From NCBI GenBank assembly GCA_038227045.1, contig JBBRQD010000004.1, positions 1 through 64,000 on the forward strand: a stretch of DNA of 64,000 bases. The letters run 5' to 3'. Source of the stretch: JANXLS01 sp038227045. Lineage in GTDB: Bacteria > Planctomycetota > SZUA-567 > H5-PLA8. Positions within the stretch are counted from its first letter, which is position 1, and each line of letters starts with the position of its first letter. Positions 60,998-64,000 of this stretch are shown here, piece after piece. The translations under genes were made by a program, and so were the position numbers. The notes beneath the pieces were generated by a model that had not been told where the DNA came from, searched no databases, and worked only from the letters and a program-made list of their open reading frames with translations.

Positions 60998-61537
60998 ATG
61001 AGTAAGCATCGGAAGCGAATGGCCTATTTCGACAATTGGACACTCATCCTCGCGTTCTTCGTGCCATTTTGGCTGGGCTGCTTTGGCTACGCGATTTATT
61101 TTATGTGGCAAGCGCTCGCCCCGGTCGCGCGCACGAAATTCAATTTTTACATCACCGATTTTTGGATGAGTATTCTTTGCCTGGCGCCGACGATGGCCGT
61201 GATCGGGCATTTCTCTGAGTTGCGTTACCCCAGCCGCGAACGGGATATCTGCGGGCTCGCCATTGTTGCATTCAGCCAGATTCTGGGCGTCGTTCTGGCG
61301 CGGATTTTTTCGCTGCCGCGCGACGGCGAAACGATGCCCCGGCGCTCGGATCAGGCGATCTGGGTCTTGGCCGGAGCGTATCTTTTCGGCCTCGGCGGAC
61401 TGGTGCTGACGGTCATCGCGTTCTGTTTACTGGCACTTTTAGTAATGTTGATGATCAGTTGTCCGCCGGCCGGCATCTGGGTTCTTGTGTTTGGCTATCT
61501 CATAGTCAAAGCCTGGAGGAAGCAGAAAGGCGAATGA
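60998..61537 (+). CDS. Four-helix membrane protein, tandem paralogue 2
   Basis: A 179-residue membrane protein, 15 bases after paralogue 1. Shared signatures are NFYITDFW with CLAPTMA and QILGVVLARIFSLPRDGE. A longer, more Leu-rich final helix (LTVIAFCLLALLVMLMISC) sets it apart. An in-frame ATG at 61019 (MAYFDNW) is another possible start. Function unknown. Confidence 0.65.
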   Translation: MSKHRKRMAYFDNWTLILAFFVPFWLGCFGYAIYFMWQALAPVARTKFNFYITDFWMSILCLAPTMAVIGHFSELRYPSRERDICGLAIVAFSQILGVVLARIFSLPRDGETMPRRSDQAIWVLAGAYLFGLGGLVLTVIAFCLLALLVMLMISCPPAGIWVLVFGYLIVKAWRKQKGE

Positions 61538-61645
61538 TGATTCGAGCGCTGCGATGGCTAGCCCGTTTGCCTGATATCGATTCTTGGTGTATAAACGCGA
61601 ACCCATTTTGCAGATCCAAGACCTCGATTATTCAAGGAGTCCCGC

Positions 61646-62488
61646 ATGTCGTTTAAAAGCTCTTCCAAACCCCGCATGAACCGCCTGTTCGCGTCGAGCG
61701 GGAAGTGTTTCGACGTCGCCATCGATCACGGATTTTTCAATGAGCTGGCTTTCTTAAGCGGCATCGAGAGCATGGAAAAAGCCATCGCGACGATTGTTGC
61801 CGCCGCGCCGGACGCGATTCAATTGACCGTCGGACAGGCTGAGATTTTGCAGCGTATTCCGGGCAAGCAGAAACCGTCGCTGGTGCTGCGCACGGATGTG
61901 GCGAATGTGTATGGGGCGGTCCTGCCGCGATTTCTCTTCAGCAAGATGATCGACGATCCCGTCGAGCAGGCGCTGCGGCTCGACGCCGCGTGCGTGGTCG
62001 TCAATCTGCTGATGCTGCCCAACCAGCCGGAACTGCATTTCGCGTGCATCGAAAACATCTGCAAGCTCAAGCCCTCCTGCGACCGCTACGGCATGCCGCT
62101 GATGATCGAACCGCTGGTGATGCAGTCAAACGAGAAGAAGGGCGGCTACATGGTGGACGGCGATTTGGGCAAGATTCTGCCGCTGGTCCGGCAGGCGCGC
62201 GAACTGGGCGCGGACATCATCAAAGCCGATCCGTGCGACGACGCGAGCCAGTATCACAAAGTCGTCGAAGCGGCCGGCGTGCCGGTGCTGCCGCGCGGCG
62301 GCGGACGCGCGCCCGACCGAGAGATTTTTCAACGCACCGTCGAACTGATCAAGCAAGGTTCGAGCGGCATCGTCTACGGGCGAAACGTGATTCAGCACCC
62401 GAATCCGAAAGGCATGACGGAGGCGTTTATGGCGATTGTTCACAAAGGAGCAAGCGTGGAAGAGGCGCTGAAAATTGTCGGCGCATAG
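61646..62488 (+). CDS. Class I aldolase-like protein (DeoC/FbaB/LacD superfamily)
   Basis: A 280-residue TIM-barrel protein. The likely Schiff-base Lys193 is in ELGADIIKADPCDD; IEPLVMQ, PVLPRGGGRAPDREIF and GSSGIVYGRNVIQHPNPKGM complete the phosphate- and substrate-binding loops typical of DhnA/FbaB-type aldolases. FDVAIDHGFFNE near the start matches the N-terminal strand with its Asp. It probably splits a sugar phosphate such as fructose 1,6-bisphosphate, tagatose 1,6-bisphosphate or a related ketose. AAGGAG precedes the ATG. It is paired with the oxidoreductase gene downstream. Confidence 0.85.
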   Translation: MSFKSSSKPRMNRLFASSGKCFDVAIDHGFFNELAFLSGIESMEKAIATIVAAAPDAIQLTVGQAEILQRIPGKQKPSLVLRTDVANVYGAVLPRFLFSKMIDDPVEQALRLDAACVVVNLLMLPNQPELHFACIENICKLKPSCDRYGMPLMIEPLVMQSNEKKGGYMVDGDLGKILPLVRQARELGADIIKADPCDDASQYHKVVEAAGVPVLPRGGGRAPDREIFQRTVELIKQGSSGIVYGRNVIQHPNPKGMTEAFMAIVHKGASVEEALKIVGA

Positions 62489-62510
62489 GGGCTATTTCTA
62501 GGGAATCTCA

Positions 62511-63665
62511 ATGAAAATCATTCGTTTTGGTATCATCGGTTGCGGCCTCATGGGCCGCGAGTTTGCTTCGGCGGCGGCGCGCTGGTGCCATCTGCTCGAC
62601 TTGGACGTGCGCCCGGAGATTGTTGCGATCTGCGATAAGAATGCGGAACTTTTTGGCTGGTACAAGAAGAACTTTCCGTCGAGTCAGTTTTACACCGGAG
62701 AGCACAAGGAACTGCTGGCGCGCGCCGATGTTGACGCGGTGTATTGCGCCGTGCCGCACAATCTTCACGGGGAGATTTACGAGGACATCATCGCTGCGGG
62801 CAAGCATCTGCTCGGCGAGAAGCCTTTTGGAATTGACAAGGCGGCGAACGAACGGGTACTCGCCGCGATTAAAAAACACCCGAATGTGTTCGTGCGCTGT
62901 TCGTCGGAATTTCCGTTTTATCCGGCGGTGCAGCGGATCGTGGCCGCCGCGCGCGCGAAGAAGTTCGGCACGATTCTCGACGTCGAAACCGGTTTCCATC
63001 ATTCGTCGGACCTCGACCCGAACAAGCCGATCAACTGGAAGCGCATGATTCGCTTCAACGGCGAATACGGCTGCATGGGCGACCTGGGCATGCACACGCT
63101 GCACGCGCCGCTGCGCCTGGGCTGGATTCCGCAGGACGTGCGCGCGATGCTGGTGAAAGTCGTTAAGGAACGCCCCGGCAAAGACGGCAAAATGGAACCG
63201 TGCGAAACGTGGGACAACGCGATTCTGCAATGCCGTGCGAAAGACACGCTGAGCGCCGGCGACGGCGGCATTTTTCCGCTGACAATCACGACCAAGCGCA
63301 TCTCGCCCGGCGACACGGACAACTGGTTCCTGAAAGTGCGGGGCACGCGGCTGTCGATGGAGTACTCGACGAAGGAACCGAAGACGATGCGCTGGATGGA
63401 GTACACGCCCGGCGGCGAGCAGGCCTGGAAAAGCGAGGAGATCGGCTACAACCCGCCGTTCAAAACGATCACGGGACACATCTTCGAATTCGGTTTCACC
63501 GACGCGATTTTGCAGATGTGGGCGGCGTTCTGCGTGGAACTGAGCGGCGGTGCGAAGGCCGTGCCGTTCGGTTGTGTGACGCCGGAGGAAACGGTGATCA
63601 GCCACAAGCTGTTTACGGCGGCGCTGGAGTCGCAGAGGGAGAATAAGGTCGTGGTGCTGGAATGA
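62511..63665 (+). CDS. Gfo/Idh/MocA-family oxidoreductase
   Basis: A 384-residue NAD(P)-dependent oxidoreductase. The Rossmann motif IIGCGLMGREF lies near 8-18, then DVDAVYCAVPHNLHGEIYED and the signature EKPFG near 103-107. The C-terminal domain has GCMGDLGMHTLHAP, with the catalytic His-like position. Substrates are typically sugars, inositols or their acids. Only 22 bases after the aldolase gene, so probably in one sugar-degradation operon; which sugar is unclear. Confidence 0.9.
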   Translation: MKIIRFGIIGCGLMGREFASAAARWCHLLDLDVRPEIVAICDKNAELFGWYKKNFPSSQFYTGEHKELLARADVDAVYCAVPHNLHGEIYEDIIAAGKHLLGEKPFGIDKAANERVLAAIKKHPNVFVRCSSEFPFYPAVQRIVAAARAKKFGTILDVETGFHHSSDLDPNKPINWKRMIRFNGEYGCMGDLGMHTLHAPLRLGWIPQDVRAMLVKVVKERPGKDGKMEPCETWDNAILQCRAKDTLSAGDGGIFPLTITTKRISPGDTDNWFLKVRGTRLSMEYSTKEPKTMRWMEYTPGGEQAWKSEEIGYNPPFKTITGHIFEFGFTDAILQMWAAFCVELSGGAKAVPFGCVTPEETVISHKLFTAALESQRENKVVVLE

Positions 63666-63695
63666 AAAGTCAGGCGGTCCAAGGAATTATGATTC

Positions 63696-64000
63696 ATGCC
63701 AGCTAACGCACGGTTATTCCTTGATGCGTGCTGCATCGTGCGTCAATTCGACGACCAGAGCCAAACGCGAATTCATTTTGAGACCGAAGCGGTCGCAAGT
63801 ATCATGAATTGGGTTCGAAATGGCGAATTGGCCTGTATCGGCAGCGAGGCGCTGAGATTTGAGTTGGAACAAAACAAGAGCATCATGCAACGCGAAACAG
63901 TGCTGTTATTGTTCGACACTTTCTGTCAATTCCGCGATGCAACGGCAGAGGATTTTACCAGAGCCGGGGAGTTTCAGTCGCTTGGATTTAAAGCATTTGA
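63696..64000 (+). CDS. PIN-like domain protein (partial, cut by window end)
   Basis: About 101 residues are visible from ATG 63696 (AAGGA upstream), without a stop. RLFLDACCIVRQFDD with Asp near 10 and ACIGSEALRFELEQN with a conserved Glu match the first half of PIN-domain ribonucleases of VapC-like type; FTRAGEFQSLGFKAFD fits the next segment. The C-terminal catalytic acids lie beyond the window. No antitoxin gene is visible upstream: only 30 bases separate it from the oxidoreductase gene. Confidence 0.65.
   Translation, partial: MPANARLFLDACCIVRQFDDQSQTRIHFETEAVASIMNWVRNGELACIGSEALRFELEQNKSIMQRETVLLLFDTFCQFRDATAEDFTRAGEFQSLGFKAF

Overview
The window is a chromosomal segment of a Gram-negative bacterium, moderately GC-rich by eye. 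lpxC and fabZ point to lipid A synthesis, and a TonB-dependent receptor under a cobalamin riboswitch points to an outer membrane. A DUF1592-type (Planctomycete-cytochrome-like) protein, large Ser/Thr kinases, ECF sigma/anti-sigma pairs, a GxxExxY protein, a ThiD2-ThiE fusion and short membrane-anchored proteins with an 'RFHLSTLLLL' leader fit Planctomycetota or another PVC-like or uncultured phylum. This is inference; no rRNA or tRNA gene was seen to settle it.

Layout. 1-0.6 kb: a chimeric transposase relic (IS630 head joined to ISAs1 tail). 0.6-6.5 kb: GH63-like glucosidase, ROK/polyphosphate-glucokinase-like kinase, SDR, VOC protein and a secreted protein. 6.5-9.0 kb: BtuB-like receptor with its riboswitch. 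9.1-9.6 kb: hicBA. 9.6-16.2 kb: cytochrome-type DUF1592 protein, lpxC, fabZ, a DUF2007-like membrane protein, a FAD amino acid dehydrogenase and xerC. 16.3-18.7 kb: pabB-pabC. 19-21.7 kb: an unusual AT-hook/HTH/pseudo-receiver regulator, then an ECF sigma, anti-sigma and STN-domain protein operon. 21.8-29.7 kb: eno and a run of secreted or membrane-anchored proteins, including two adjacent Ig-like paralogues. 30-40.4 kb: thiD2-thiE, a NYN protein, a two-component system, small membrane proteins, a second ECF sigma/anti-sigma pair and a methyltransferase. 40.5-44.7 kb: a 1403-residue membrane Ser/Thr kinase. 45-49 kb: fasciclin protein, rpmE, prfA, an endonuclease III-like protein, and an ArsR/AHSA1 pair. 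49.7-58 kb: clpC, two membrane proteins and a RecQ with extra C-terminal modules. 58-64 kb: gap, a GxxExxY protein inside inverted repeats, rpe, two tandem membrane paralogues, a class I aldolase-like protein, a Gfo/Idh/MocA oxidoreductase and a PIN-like protein cut by the window end.

The genes are mostly housekeeping and central metabolism (eno, gap, rpe, glucokinase, aldolase) mixed with envelope and signalling genes. The striking layer is between the genes. At least four families of palindromic intergenic repeats are present: (a) TGACAAGG-type elements near 4.3, 6.5, 17.3 and 46.1 kb, with a half copy near 39.5 kb; (b) large nested palindromes at 34.5, 49.1 and 54.8 kb; (c) an 'EPRT-stop' palindrome at 28.6 and 32.5 kb that supplies the last codons of the flanking genes; (d) CGCGGAT/CGCGAAT inverted repeats at 12.5 kb (empty) and 59.2-59.7 kb (bracketing the GxxExxY gene). 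The last family is the best candidate for a poorly described mobile system here.
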